Positions 53,320 through 62,562 of a stretch of 64,000 nucleotides of DNA are shown here, one piece after another. The position numbers and the translations under genes were made by a program. Position 1 is the first letter of the stretch; every line of letters begins with the position of its first letter. The stretch is from contig NZ_VRTZ01000003.1 in NCBI RefSeq assembly GCF_008017545.1, positions 124,001 through 188,000 on the forward strand, in the 5' to 3' direction. Below the pieces are notes generated by a model, which was not told where the DNA came from, searched no databases, and worked only from the letters and a program-made list of their open reading frames with translations. This stretch comes from Homoserinibacter sp. GY 40078. Lineage in GTDB: Bacteria; Actinomycetota; Actinomycetes; Actinomycetales; Microbacteriaceae.

Positions 53320-54087
53320 TCAGGTGTCGAGCCGCCGCAGGAGTTCGTCCCGTGCGTCCTGGAGCAGTGGAACGACGAGCTGGGCGCTGTCGTCGCGCAG
53401 CCGGGGCACCGGTATCGCGACGCTCACCGCCATGAGGGGGATCGCCGTGTGGCTGAGTGCAACGGAGAAGCAGTGCACGCCGATGGTGTTCTCCTCGTCG
53501 TCCTCGGCGTAGCCGCGGTCGCGGGCCAGGTGGAGATCGCGATCGAGGGAGGCGCGGCTCGTGATGGTGTGCGAGGTGAGAGGTTCCAGTCGCGCGGGCA
53601 GATGCGCGTCGAGCTGGGTCTGGTCGAGCGTCGCGAGCATCGCCTTGCCGAGACTCGACGCATACGCCGGCAGCCGCCGACCCGGATGGAAGCGCACGCC
53701 GAGTGCGTGGTCGGAGTACTTCGACGACAGATAGAGAAGCTCGGTCCCGTCGAGCACCGCGAGGTGGGTGGTCTCATTGAGGGCGTCCCGCACGCTCGCA
53801 AGCACGTCGTCGGCGAGCTCGGTGAACTCGGTCTCGTCGAGACCACCGACCCCGAGCATTCGGACGCGGTAGCCGAGCTTGAGGTTGCCCGTGCTGCGGT
53901 CTACAGCCAGCCAGCCGCGCGCGGTCATCGTACTGACGAGGCTGTGAGCGCTCGACTTCGGCAGCTCCATCGCGTGCTGCAGGGCGGTGAAGCTCATCGG
54001 GCCGCGTTGGCCGATGACCTCGAGCACGCGCAACGCGCGGTCTGCGGACTTCACCGGCTGCGGGGCGGATGCCTCGACTCCTGCCAC
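53320..54087 (-). CDS. IclR family transcriptional regulator
   Basis: A 255-residue IclR regulator. The N-terminal winged helix reads SADRALRVLEVIGQRGPMSFTALQHAMELPKSSAHSLVSTM. The C-terminal effector domain has LYLSSKYSDHALGVR, LPAYASSLGKAMLA and GYAEDDEENTIGVHCFSV. It is divergent from the ABC transporter operon. The conserved AGAACNAGTTCA site lies in that promoter and in the WbsX1/dehydrogenase promoter. It is the probable local regulator; the inducer is likely a sugar acid (inference). Confidence 0.92.
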   Translation of the reverse strand: MAGVEASAPQPVKSADRALRVLEVIGQRGPMSFTALQHAMELPKSSAHSLVSTMTARGWLAVDRSTGNLKLGYRVRMLGVGGLDETEFTELADDVLASVRDALNETTHLAVLDGTELLYLSSKYSDHALGVRFHPGRRLPAYASSLGKAMLATLDQTQLDAHLPARLEPLTSHTITSRASLDRDLHLARDRGYAEDDEENTIGVHCFSVALSHTAIPLMAVSVAIPVPRLRDDSAQLVVPLLQDARDELLRRLDT

Positions 54088-54150
54088 GATCGCGGCTCCT
54101 TACTCGCTTGACGGACTGAGGTTAGCAGTCCTACTATCGGTACAGCATTC

Positions 54151-54162
54151 AGAACCAGTTCA
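54151..54162. promoter_or_regulatory. putative IclR operator 2 (iclR / ABC transporter promoter)
   Basis: AGAACCAGTTCA followed by CATATGA, about 12 bp upstream of the ABC operon's AAGGAG ribosome-binding site. Same core as operator 1. Confidence 0.7.
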
Positions 54163-54184
54163 CATATGAGGACGAAGGAGTCCG

Positions 54185-55138
54185 GTGATCGACACGATGA
54201 TCGAACGGCGAGAAGCGCTCCCGGAGGTGCTCACACCGCCTCCGGCGCGTCGCGGCATGACCCGTGAGCGGCGCGCACAGGTGAGGGGACTGCTCTTCGT
54301 CTCACCGTGGATCGTGGGTCTCCTCGCCTTCGTGGTTTTCCCGATCGTGTACTCGGTGTACATCAGCCTGACGGATTACTACGGGATCGGCACCCCCAAA
54401 TTCGTCGGGCTCAAGAACTTCGAGACGCTCTTCAGCGACCCGATCGCCCTCCTCGCAGGGCTCAACACGATCGGATACGCGGGCGCCGCGGTGCCGCTCA
54501 CCCTCCTCGTGGCTCTTCTGCTCGCGTTCGCGATGAACCGGAAGGTCCGCGAGGTCGCCATCTATCGCACCGCGCTCTACCTCCCGACGCTGATCCCGCT
54601 CTTCGCGCTCGCCTTCGTCGTGATCGTGCTGATCAACCCCTCGACCGGCCCGATCAGCTCGCTCCTGGGAGCCGTCGGGCTCGGCAACCGCGACCTGCTG
54701 AGCGACCCGAATCTCGCACGCTGGGTGATCATCGCCATGGCGCCGCTCACCGCTGGTAACGCGGCGATCATCTTCCTAGCGGGCCTCAACAACATCCCCG
54801 GGTCGCTGTACGAGGCCGCGCGCCTCGACGGGGCGAACGCCATCCAGCAGTTCATGCACGTGACCCTGCCGCTGCTCTCGCCGGCGATCCTGTTCAACCT
54901 CATCGTCGGTATCAGCGCCGGCCTCGAGGTCTTCACCCAGGGCTACGTCATGACGGGCGGCGGGCCGAACAACGCGACCCTCTACTACCTGCTGTTCATC
55001 TACCAGAACGCCTTCAGCTACAACCGCTTCGGATACGCGTCGGCTGCGGCGCTGGTGCTGTTCCTCGTCGGCCTCGTACTGGCCGCGATCGTGTACCAGA
55101 TCTCCAAGCGCTTCGTGAACTACGACGCAGCGGCCTGA
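54185..55138 (+). CDS. carbohydrate ABC transporter permease 1 (CUT1, MalF type)
   Basis: A 317-residue permease with six predicted helices and the EAA loop (YEAARLDGANAIQQFMHVTLPLLSPAI, about residues 203-230). N-terminal cytoplasmic tail, then LLFVSPWIVGLLAFVVFPI. GTG start with AAGGAG at 54175-54180. First gene of an operon running at least to the window end, controlled by the IclR-type operator. Confidence 0.93.
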   Translation: MIDTMIERREALPEVLTPPPARRGMTRERRAQVRGLLFVSPWIVGLLAFVVFPIVYSVYISLTDYYGIGTPKFVGLKNFETLFSDPIALLAGLNTIGYAGAAVPLTLLVALLLAFAMNRKVREVAIYRTALYLPTLIPLFALAFVVIVLINPSTGPISSLLGAVGLGNRDLLSDPNLARWVIIAMAPLTAGNAAIIFLAGLNNIPGSLYEAARLDGANAIQQFMHVTLPLLSPAILFNLIVGISAGLEVFTQGYVMTGGGPNNATLYYLLFIYQNAFSYNRFGYASAAALVLFLVGLVLAAIVYQISKRFVNYDAAA

Positions 55139-55149
55139 CCGAGGACACC

Positions 55150-56058
55150 ATGATCGACATCTCAACCCCCGCGAAGCGGATCAGCCCTCGACGAGCCGGA
55201 CGCTCCGGTGGCACCCGTGCCGCGCGCACCGCGCGCAAGCTCTGGGACAACGTCATCGTCCGTGCCTTCCTGATCGTCGCGTCGCTCGCCTTCCTCTTCC
55301 CCCTCGTGTGGATGATCACGACGGCACTCAAGTCGCCGGCCGACCTCGCGATCTCGCCCCCGGAGCTGCTGCCGCGCGACTGGACCTGGGGCAACTTCGC
55401 CGAGGTGTTCAGCTACATCCCGTTCGCGCGGTTCTTCGTCAACACGCTCATCGTGACCGTGCTCACGGTGCTCGTGACGGTGGTGTCGAACTTCCTCATC
55501 GCCTACGGCTTCGCGTGCCTCGACTGGCGCGGACGCGACGGACTGTTCTACACGGTGCTCATCACGCTCTTCCTGCCGTTCCCCCTCGCGATCATCCCCA
55601 CGTTCAACCTCTTCTCGTGGCTGCACTGGATCGACACGTTCCTGCCGCTGATCGTGCCGCACGCGTTCGGCAGCGCGTTCTTCATCTTCCTGCTGCGCCA
55701 GTTCCTGCTACAGGTGCCGCGGGAGTATCTCGACGCCGCACGGCTCGACGGCGCCAGCGAATGGCGGATCGTCTGGCAGATCGTCTTCCCGCTCGCGCGG
55801 CCCGCGGTGATCGCGGTCGCGATCCTCGCCGCCACGAAGGCGTGGAACGAGTTCCTCACACCGCTGCTCTACCTGCACTCGGCCGAGAACCAGACCCTCG
55901 CGATCGGCATGCAGCTGTTCAAGAGCGAGTTCCAGACCGACATCCGGTTCGACCTCATGATGGCCGCCTCTGCGATGGTCATCGTCCCTCCGGTGATCCT
56001 GTTCTTCCTCTGCCAGCGGTACTTCATCCGCGGCATCACCCTCGGTGCCGCGAAGTAA
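55150..56058 (+). CDS. carbohydrate ABC transporter permease 2 (CUT1, MalG type)
   Basis: A 302-residue MalG-type permease with six helices; EAA loop YLDAARLDGASEWRIVWQIVFPLARPAV (about residues 198-225), and MWITTALKSPADL-like first extracellular loop. 11 bp after permease 1. Together they form the channel; a dedicated ATPase is not in the window, so a shared MsmX/UgpC-type ATPase is assumed. Confidence 0.93.
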   Translation: MIDISTPAKRISPRRAGRSGGTRAARTARKLWDNVIVRAFLIVASLAFLFPLVWMITTALKSPADLAISPPELLPRDWTWGNFAEVFSYIPFARFFVNTLIVTVLTVLVTVVSNFLIAYGFACLDWRGRDGLFYTVLITLFLPFPLAIIPTFNLFSWLHWIDTFLPLIVPHAFGSAFFIFLLRQFLLQVPREYLDAARLDGASEWRIVWQIVFPLARPAVIAVAILAATKAWNEFLTPLLYLHSAENQTLAIGMQLFKSEFQTDIRFDLMMAASAMVIVPPVILFFLCQRYFIRGITLGAAK

Positions 56059-56097
56059 CTCCTTCGGTCAACCCGAGGAACCAAGAAAGGTGAAGCA

Positions 56098-57432
56098 ATG
56101 AAACGAATCACAGCGCGGCGCGCCACAGCAACGATGCTTGCCGCCGCCGCCGCGATCGCGCTCGTCGGATGCTCCGACGGCGGGTCGGGGTCGGACGAGA
56201 AGCCCGAGAAGCTCGTCGTCTGGACCGGTCAGGCGAACGAACCCGGCTTCGGTGCCCAGCAGGAGATCGCCGAGAAGTTCGAGGCGGCGACGGGTATCGC
56301 GGTCGAGATCGTTCCGAAGCCCCCGGCCTTCGCGGGCGACAACACCTCGCTCGCGACTTCCGTGGGTGCCGGTGTGCCGCCCGACCTGTATGTGATGGAC
56401 CGCAACAGCCTCCCGGGGCAGGGTGCCATCGGTATGTTGACCGACCTGGGGCCGCTGCTCCAGGGCGAGGACGCCGACCTGCTCGACAACTACCTCCCGG
56501 GACCGGTGAAGACCTCGAGCTTCAACGGCCAGCACTACGGCCTCCCGCTCTTCGCCACCGCGCGCGGCCTCTACTTCAACAAGACGCTGCTGAAGGAGGT
56601 CGGGGTCGATCCGGCCGTCCTGGACCCGGCGAACGGCGCGCCCACGATCGAGCTCATCACCGAGATCGCAGAGAAGCTCGACCACCGCGACGCCTCGGGC
56701 GACTACGACCGCCTCGGTTTCGTGCCGTGGTACTCGCAGGCCAAGCACATGACGTGGAACGTCTCGCACGGCGCCCAGTTCTTCGACGAAGACACCTGCT
56801 CGATCCCCGAGGCGGGGGACGTGCAGGTGCAGACCTTCGAGTACCTGCAGGAGACCGCCGAGCGTCTCGGGTACCAGGACGTGCAGACCTTCATCGCGAC
56901 GTACGCGTCGACCCCGAACAGCTCGCCGTTCTTCACCGGCAACCTGGGGATGACGATCGACGGCAACTTCTTCATCGACGCCCTCGAGAAGTACGCACCC
57001 GACCTCGACTACGGGGTGACCTACATCCCTGTCGCCGAGGAGGGCGACCCCATCGGCACCTACATGGGCGGCTGGTCGGTGGTCATCCCGCGCGGGGTCC
57101 ACTCGGAGCACTGGTCCTGGGAGCTCGCGAAGTTCTTCGCCGGTGAGGAGGGGCAGCGCATCTTCGAGACGGCTACCCAGACGATCCCCACCTGGACCGA
57201 CCTGATCGACGACCCCGAGGTGACCGGCCGACAGGGTCTCTTCAGCTCGATGCTCGAGGACTACGGCATCGAGTTCCCGCCGCTGCCTGTGACGACGCCC
57301 TTCTATTCGGCGATGGATCAGGCCCAGCAGGCGGTGCTCCTCGGCGAGTCGACGCCCGAGGAGGCGCTCGCGAGCGTCGCCCAGCAGGTGAATACCCAGA
57401 TGCAGGGGTACTGCCCGTACACGATCGGGTGA
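56098..57432 (+). CDS. carbohydrate ABC transporter substrate-binding lipoprotein (CUT1)
   Basis: A 444-residue extracytoplasmic solute-binding protein with lipobox LVGC (Cys 25). The mature part starts EKLVVWTGQANEPGFGAQQEIAEKFEAATGI, typical of the family 1 binders, with FFTGNLGMTIDGNFFID later. It captures an oligosaccharide; the IclR site and gudD/kdgD downstream suggest a uronate-containing ligand. A strong hairpin immediately follows its stop, separating it from the catabolic genes. Confidence 0.9.
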   Translation: MKRITARRATATMLAAAAAIALVGCSDGGSGSDEKPEKLVVWTGQANEPGFGAQQEIAEKFEAATGIAVEIVPKPPAFAGDNTSLATSVGAGVPPDLYVMDRNSLPGQGAIGMLTDLGPLLQGEDADLLDNYLPGPVKTSSFNGQHYGLPLFATARGLYFNKTLLKEVGVDPAVLDPANGAPTIELITEIAEKLDHRDASGDYDRLGFVPWYSQAKHMTWNVSHGAQFFDEDTCSIPEAGDVQVQTFEYLQETAERLGYQDVQTFIATYASTPNSSPFFTGNLGMTIDGNFFIDALEKYAPDLDYGVTYIPVAEEGDPIGTYMGGWSVVIPRGVHSEHWSWELAKFFAGEEGQRIFETATQTIPTWTDLIDDPEVTGRQGLFSSMLEDYGIEFPPLPVTTPFYSAMDQAQQAVLLGESTPEEALASVAQQVNTQMQGYCPYTIG

Positions 57433-57437
57433 TCGAA

Positions 57438-57469
57438 CCGGCGGGGAGGGGGCCTGCCCTCCCCGCCGG
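57438..57469 (+). terminator. intra-operon hairpin after the binding-protein gene
   Basis: Perfect 13-bp stem CCGGCGGGGAGGG (57438-57450) and CCCTCCCCGCCGG (57457-57469) with a 6-nt loop, no T-tract. It may stabilise the binding-protein mRNA and reduce downstream transcription. Confidence 0.65.
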
Positions 57470-57509
57470 CTCAACCTCGCCCCTCCGCACACCGACCAGA
57501 AAGGGCCCC

Positions 57510-58742
57510 GTGCCTCCCACGCCTCATCCCTCACGACCCGCCCTCGCCGATGGCTGGGTCGACGTCGTGAAGGCTCCCTCGCATGACGACCTCGGAACGC
57601 CGCTCATCATCGACGACGTGACGCTCACGGAGCTGCCGTCAGGCGCGCTCCTGTGCGGATACACCTTCAACAGGGACTCCCGGGAGCGCTCATACCCGCG
57701 CGACGGTGTGAACCACGACTTCCAGTGGAGCAACCCGTTCCAGCTTCGGCTCGCTCGCAGCGACGACGACGGCGCCACCTGGCACGAGATCGCCGCGCTC
57801 GACCTCAACATGGGGTTCCCGTTCGTGTACGAGGGGCGGCTCTACCTGTTGGGCAACCGTCTCGGGCGCCGCGACGTGGTGATCTGCGCGTCGGATGACG
57901 AGGGGCGGACATGGACGGATCCGGTGACGCTCTTCGAGGGCGGCTACTGGAACACGCCCGCAGGCACCGTGATCGTCGACGGCGTGCTCTACCGCGGTAT
58001 GGGCACTCCCACTGATCTGTCGTGGGGCGGCGGATGGAACGCGATCTGCGTGATCGCCGGAGACCTCGCGAATCCGCTCGATCCGGCGTCGTGGCGGATG
58101 TCGAATCCCGTTGTCTACCCCGGAACGCCGAGCGAGCTGATCCACCGTGCACCGGGCGTCGACGTACCGGAGCCCGGAACCCTCCTGCCGGGCCACTGGC
58201 TCGAAGCGAACGTCGTCGAGCTCGCGGGTGCACTGCGGCTCATCGCGGTCACGCGCCAGCAGAACCTCGTGGGCGTGTGCTCGATCACCGATGCGGACGG
58301 CGAGCTGCGACTCGACTTCGACTGCCTGTATCCGGTGCCCGGCGGCCACGCCAAGATGTTCATCATCCGCGACCCCGAGACGGGACTCTTCTGGTCGCAG
58401 GCCGACATCGCTCCCGACCCGCTCGACCTCACCGGGTGGAACTCGGGCGCGCACGGCGACGGCTACACGGGCGAGCCGGAGCTCGACCGTCACATCCTCA
58501 CCGCCGTGTACAGCGTGGACGCCCTCAACTGGTTCCAGGCGGGTGCCGTCGTGATCGGCGAGCGCCGCGAGTACGGGTTCCAGTACGCGGCGCCGCTCAT
58601 CCGGGGCGACGACATGCTCTATGCGGTGCGCACGGGTGTCGGCGACGCCGCGAATCAGCACGACGCGAACCGCGTGACCCTGCATCGGGTGCGCGACTTC
58701 CGTCGGCTCGCACACGAGCTCGTCCCGGGAGGACTGCGATGA
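57510..58742 (+). CDS. sialidase-like (BNR/Asp-box) beta-propeller protein
   Basis: A 410-residue cytoplasmic propeller with Asp-box repeats (ARSDDDGATWHEI about residue 81; CASDDEGRTWTDP about 130). Other motifs are GYTFNRDSRERSYPRDGVNHDFQW and HAKMFIIRDPETGLFWSQAD. The GTG at 57510 is chosen since AAAGGG sits just upstream and the earlier in-frame region is the hairpin. Such sialidase-fold proteins without signal peptides in catabolic operons are usually exo-glycosidases or lyases of unknown specificity. Stop overlaps the kdgD start. Confidence 0.75.
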   Translation: MPPTPHPSRPALADGWVDVVKAPSHDDLGTPLIIDDVTLTELPSGALLCGYTFNRDSRERSYPRDGVNHDFQWSNPFQLRLARSDDDGATWHEIAALDLNMGFPFVYEGRLYLLGNRLGRRDVVICASDDEGRTWTDPVTLFEGGYWNTPAGTVIVDGVLYRGMGTPTDLSWGGGWNAICVIAGDLANPLDPASWRMSNPVVYPGTPSELIHRAPGVDVPEPGTLLPGHWLEANVVELAGALRLIAVTRQQNLVGVCSITDADGELRLDFDCLYPVPGGHAKMFIIRDPETGLFWSQADIAPDPLDLTGWNSGAHGDGYTGEPELDRHILTAVYSVDALNWFQAGAVVIGERREYGFQYAAPLIRGDDMLYAVRTGVGDAANQHDANRVTLHRVRDFRRLAHELVPGGLR

Positions 58743-59641
58743 TCCGGGTCGACGACGGCGTGCTGTTCTTCCCGGTGACCCCGTTCGACGGCGAGGGCGA
58801 GTTCGCCCCCGACGCGTTCCGTGCCCACCTGGCCGACGGTCTTCGCTTCGAGCCCGGTGGGGTCTTCGCCGCGTGCGGCACCGGGGAGTACTTCTCGCTC
58901 GACGAGGACGAGTACCGCTCCGTCGTTCGGATCGCCGTCGAGGAGGCCGCGGGGCGCGTGGACGTCGCGGCAGGTGCCGGCGGGCCCACCCGCCGCGCGA
59001 TCCGCGACGCACGGGCCGCGATCGAGGAGGGCGCGACGACGATCCTCGCGATGCCGCCGTACCTCGTCCGGGGAAGCCAGGCCGGTCTCGTCGACCACTT
59101 CACCCGCATCGCCGATGCTGTCGACGCGGACGTGATCGTGTACCACCGCGACAACGCCGTGCTCTCGCCGGAATCCGTGCGGCAGCTGGCGCGGCATCCG
59201 CGAGTCGTGGGCCTCAAGGACGGGCACGGCGACGTCGGGCTGCTGGAGCGCATCGTCGCCACGGTCGACGAGTCCGACTTCGTCTACTTCAACGGGATGC
59301 CGACCGCCGAGCTGTACGCGCGTGCGTTCCGCGGTGTGGGTGTGCGCGCGTACTCCTCGGCCGTATTCTGCTTCGCTCCGGAGATCGCGGTCGCGTTCCA
59401 TCGCGCGCTCGCTACGGGCGATGAGGAGACGATCGCGCTGCTGCTCCGCGACTTCTTCGTGCCGCTCGTCGAGATCCGCGACCGGGCACCGGGATACGCC
59501 GTCGCGCTCGTCAAGGCGGGTGTCGCGCTCCGGGGGATCGACGCGGGGGGCGTGCGTCCGCCCCTCCGCGACGCGGACCCCGACGATCTCGCGGACCTCT
59601 CGCGACTCGTTGATCGCGCCCGCGCTACGGCAGGGGTGTGA
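58739..59641 (+). CDS. kdgD: 5-dehydro-4-deoxyglucarate dehydratase
   Basis: A 300-residue DapA/NAL-family enzyme converting 5-keto-4-deoxy-D-glucarate to alpha-ketoglutarate semialdehyde plus CO2 and water. Sequence strongly resembles KdgD: start DGVLFFPVTPFDGEGEF, GTGEYFSLDEDEYRS, Schiff-base Lys 160 in VGLKDGHGDV, Tyr 135, and the late block DFFVPLVEIRDRAPGYAVALVKAG. It lies between the sialidase-like gene (4-nt overlap) and the semialdehyde dehydrogenase gene (1-nt gap). Confidence 0.93.
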   Translation: MIRVDDGVLFFPVTPFDGEGEFAPDAFRAHLADGLRFEPGGVFAACGTGEYFSLDEDEYRSVVRIAVEEAAGRVDVAAGAGGPTRRAIRDARAAIEEGATTILAMPPYLVRGSQAGLVDHFTRIADAVDADVIVYHRDNAVLSPESVRQLARHPRVVGLKDGHGDVGLLERIVATVDESDFVYFNGMPTAELYARAFRGVGVRAYSSAVFCFAPEIAVAFHRALATGDEETIALLLRDFFVPLVEIRDRAPGYAVALVKAGVALRGIDAGGVRPPLRDADPDDLADLSRLVDRARATAGV

Positions 59642-59642
59642 G

Positions 59643-61211
59643 GTGCTGACGGGGGAGTCGCTGATCGCGGGCGAGCGGGTCGCCGGCACCGGGCGGGTCG
59701 TGCACGCGTTCGCGCCGCGGACCGGCGCGCAGCTCGAGCCGGGCTTCCCCATGGTCGATCCGGGACAGGTCGATCGCGCCGCCCGATCCGCCCTCGAGGC
59801 ATTTGCGCAGCTGCGGTCGAGCACACCGGCTGATCGGGCGCGGCTTCTCGAGTCGATCGCGGACGCCATCGAAGCCCTCGGCGATGCGCTCATCGAGCGC
59901 GCCGACGCCGAGACGGCGCTCGGAGTCGAGCGTCTGCGAGGTGAACGTGCCCGCACGACGGGCCAACTGCGGTTCTTCGCACGGATGCTCCGCGACGGCT
60001 GGGGCACCGGGGCTCGCATCGAGCACGGTGATTCTGACCGGCGACCTGCGCCCCGCCCGGATCTGCGTTTGCGCATGGTGCCCGTTGGACCGGTTGCGGT
60101 GTTCGGCTCGAGCAACTTCCCGCTCGCGTTCTCGAACGCGGGCGGCGACACGGCCTCGGCGCTCGCCGCAGGCTGCCCGGTCATCGTCAAGGCCCACAAC
60201 GCCCACCTCGGGACGGCCGCGCTTGTCGCCGACGCCGTGGCGGATGCGGTGAGAGCCGTGGGGATGCCAGGAGGCGTCTACTCCTCCCTCGTCGGCGACG
60301 GCGCGGGCATCGGTCAATCGCTCGTCGCGCACCCCGCGATCGCGGCTGTCGGATTCACCGGGTCGCGTGCCGCAGGGCTCGCCCTCGTGGGTGTCGCGGC
60401 GTCGCGGCCGGCCCCCATCCCCGTCTACGCCGAGATGAGCAGCGTGAATCCGGTGATCGTGCTCCCGTCGGCTCTCGATGCCGAGCGGGCCGCCGGCTAC
60501 GTCAGCTCGCTGACGCTCGGCGCGGGTCAGTTCTGCACGAATCCCGGGCTGCTGTTCGTTCCGGTGGGAGCCGAGGGCGACCGTTTCGTCGGGCACGTCT
60601 CGGAGACCGTTCGTGCGACGAGCGGCGCGACCATGCTCTCCTCGGGTATCCGCACCGCCTTCGAGTCCGCCCGTGATGAGCTCGCAGCGCAGCCCGGCGT
60701 GACGGAGCTCGCCGAGGGCCTCGCAGGAACCGACGACGATGCTCCCGCGGCGCGTGTATTCGAGGCGGCTGCGGGAGAGCTCATCCGTCGTCCCCGACTG
60801 CAGCACGAGATGTTCGGGCCCGCCGGTCTCGTCGTCCGCTACGACGGCACGGACGAGCTCCGAGCGGCGATCGGCGCCCTCGAGGGGCAGCTCACGGCTA
60901 CCGTGCATGCCGAGGACGACGATCACGTGACTCTCGCCGAGCTGCTCCCCGACCTCGAGCGGATCGCGGGCCGGATCATCGTGAACGGCTGGCCCACCGG
61001 AGTCGAGGTCTCGAACGCGATGGTCCACGGCGGTCCGTGGCCCGCCACGTCCGCGCCGCATACGACATCCGTCGGATCGCTTGCGATCGCGCGCTTCCAG
61101 CGGCCCGTGTCGTACCAGAACGTGCCCGAGCGACTGCTGCCGCCCGAGCTGCGGGATGCGAACCCGCTGGCCCAGGAGCGCCGCGTCGACGGGCGGATGG
61201 AGCTGCCATGA
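59643..61211 (+). CDS. alpha-ketoglutarate semialdehyde dehydrogenase (class III)
   Basis: A 522-residue aldehyde dehydrogenase. Catalytic Glu 264 ([10 protein letters not shown]) and Cys 298 ([11 protein letters not shown]) are in place; NAD-binding [22 protein letters not shown]. This sequence type is the KGSADH group that oxidises alpha-ketoglutarate semialdehyde to 2-oxoglutarate, the last step of both glucarate and oxidative pentose pathways. GTG start one base after the kdgD stop. It overlaps gudD by 4 nt. Confidence 0.92.
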   Translation: MLTGESLIAGERVAGTGRVVHAFAPRTGAQLEPGFPMVDPGQVDRAARSALEAFAQLRSSTPADRARLLESIADAIEALGDALIERADAETALGVERLRGERARTTGQLRFFARMLRDGWGTGARIEHGDSDRRPAPRPDLRLRMVPVGPVAVFGSSNFPLAFSNAGGDTASALAAGCPVIVKAHNAHLGTAALVADAVADAVRAVGMPGGVYSSLVGDGAGIGQSLVAHPAIAAVGFTGSRAAGLALVGVAASRPAPIPVYAEMSSVNPVIVLPSALDAERAAGYVSSLTLGAGQFCTNPGLLFVPVGAEGDRFVGHVSETVRATSGATMLSSGIRTAFESARDELAAQPGVTELAEGLAGTDDDAPAARVFEAAAGELIRRPRLQHEMFGPAGLVVRYDGTDELRAAIGALEGQLTATVHAEDDDHVTLAELLPDLERIAGRIIVNGWPTGVEVSNAMVHGGPWPATSAPHTTSVGSLAIARFQRPVSYQNVPERLLPPELRDANPLAQERRVDGRMELP

Positions 61212-62527
61212 GCGCACCCCGGATCGAGTCGCTCGAGGTGGTGCCGGTCGCCGGTCACGACAGCATGCTGCTGAACCTGAGCGGCGCGCACGCCCCGTAC
61301 TTCACGCGCAACGTGCTCCTCGTGACCGACAGCGACGGCCGCGTGGGCCTCGGCGAAGCGCCCGGCGGGGCCGCGATCGCCGAGGTGTTGCGCGACTCTG
61401 CGCCGCTCCTCGTCGGCCACTCCCTCGCGCGGATGCAGGAGCTCCTGCGCACGGTCTCCACAACCTTCGGTGAGCTCGACGCCGCCGGCCGCGGTCTGCA
61501 GACCTTCGATCTGCGCACCACGATCCACGCCGTGACGGCGCTCGAATGCGCGCTGCTCGACCTCACCGCACGCTGGCAGGGCGTGCGCGTCGTCGACCTG
61601 CTCGGGCAAGGAGCGCTGCGCGAGAGCGTGCCGGTGCTCGGCTACCTGTTCTTCGTAGGAGATGGGACCGCGGGCGAGCTGCGGTACGAGGCCGGGTCGG
61701 GCGATGGCTGGTTCCGTCGTCGCCGTCAGCCCGCGCTCGACCCCGCGGGGGTGGTCGAGCTCGCCCACGCAGCGCGTGAGCAGTACGGCTTCCGCGACTT
61801 CAAGCTCAAGGGCGGAGTCTTCGCACCGAGCGTCGAAGCCGATGCGGTCGAGGCTCTCGCCGCCGAGTTCCCGGACGCGCGCATCACCCTCGATCCCAAC
61901 GGCTGCTGGTCGCTCGCGGAGGCGGTCGAGATCGGGCACCGACTGCGTCCGGTGCTCGCCTATGCGGAGGACCCCTGCGGTGCCGAGGGCCCATTCTCCG
62001 GCCGGGAGACCATGGCCGAGTTCCGCCGGGCCACAGGGCTTCCCACCGCCACCAACATGATCGCAACGGACTGGCGCGAGCTGGCCCATGCGATCCGCGC
62101 GCAGGCGATCGACATCCCGCTCGCCGACCCCCACTTCTGGACGATGTCCGGCTCGATCCGCGTGGCGGAGCTGTGCGCGGCGTTCGGGATGACGTGGGGT
62201 GTGCACTCCAACAACCACTTCGACATCTCGCTCGCGATGCTCGCCCACGTGGGTGCCGCCGCCCCGGGGCCGATCACCGCCCTCGACACGCATTGGATCT
62301 GGCAGGACGGCGAGCGGCTGACGGCCGCGCCCCCGACGATCCGGGCCGGCGCCCTCGCGGTACCCGACGGGCCGGGTCTCGGCGTCGAGATCGACAGGGA
62401 ACGGCTCGACGAGGCCCATCGCCTGCACGAGGAGCAGGTACTCGGCGGGCGCGACGACGCGCGAGCCATGCGCACGCTCGTGCCCGACTGGGTCTTCGAC
62501 CCCAAGCGCCCCGCGTACGTGCGATGA
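61208..62527 (+). CDS. gudD: glucarate dehydratase
   Basis: A 439-residue enolase-superfamily dehydratase closely matching E. coli GudD over its length ([34 protein letters not shown]). Mandelate-racemase-type residues align with a constant offset of -6 to the E. coli numbering: Lys 201, Asp 229, Glu 260, Asn 283, His 333 and Asp 360. Converts D-glucarate (and L-idarate) to 5-keto-4-deoxyglucarate, feeding kdgD upstream. Its stop overlaps an ATG of the following frame. Confidence 0.96.
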   Translation: MSAPRIESLEVVPVAGHDSMLLNLSGAHAPYFTRNVLLVTDSDGRVGLGEAPGGAAIAEVLRDSAPLLVGHSLARMQELLRTVSTTFGELDAAGRGLQTFDLRTTIHAVTALECALLDLTARWQGVRVVDLLGQGALRESVPVLGYLFFVGDGTAGELRYEAGSGDGWFRRRRQPALDPAGVVELAHAAREQYGFRDFKLKGGVFAPSVEADAVEALAAEFPDARITLDPNGCWSLAEAVEIGHRLRPVLAYAEDPCGAEGPFSGRETMAEFRRATGLPTATNMIATDWRELAHAIRAQAIDIPLADPHFWTMSGSIRVAELCAAFGMTWGVHSNNHFDISLAMLAHVGAAAPGPITALDTHWIWQDGERLTAAPPTIRAGALAVPDGPGLGVEIDRERLDEAHRLHEEQVLGGRDDARAMRTLVPDWVFDPKRPAYVR

Positions 62528-62562
62528 CCCGCACGCCGTCCGACGAAGGAGAGACGAGACCT

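Noticed and set aside
62173-62562. In-frame extension of the WbsX2 gene upstream of 62563
   Set aside because: Lies inside gudD and is unlike the family; internal GTG with AAGGAG is better.
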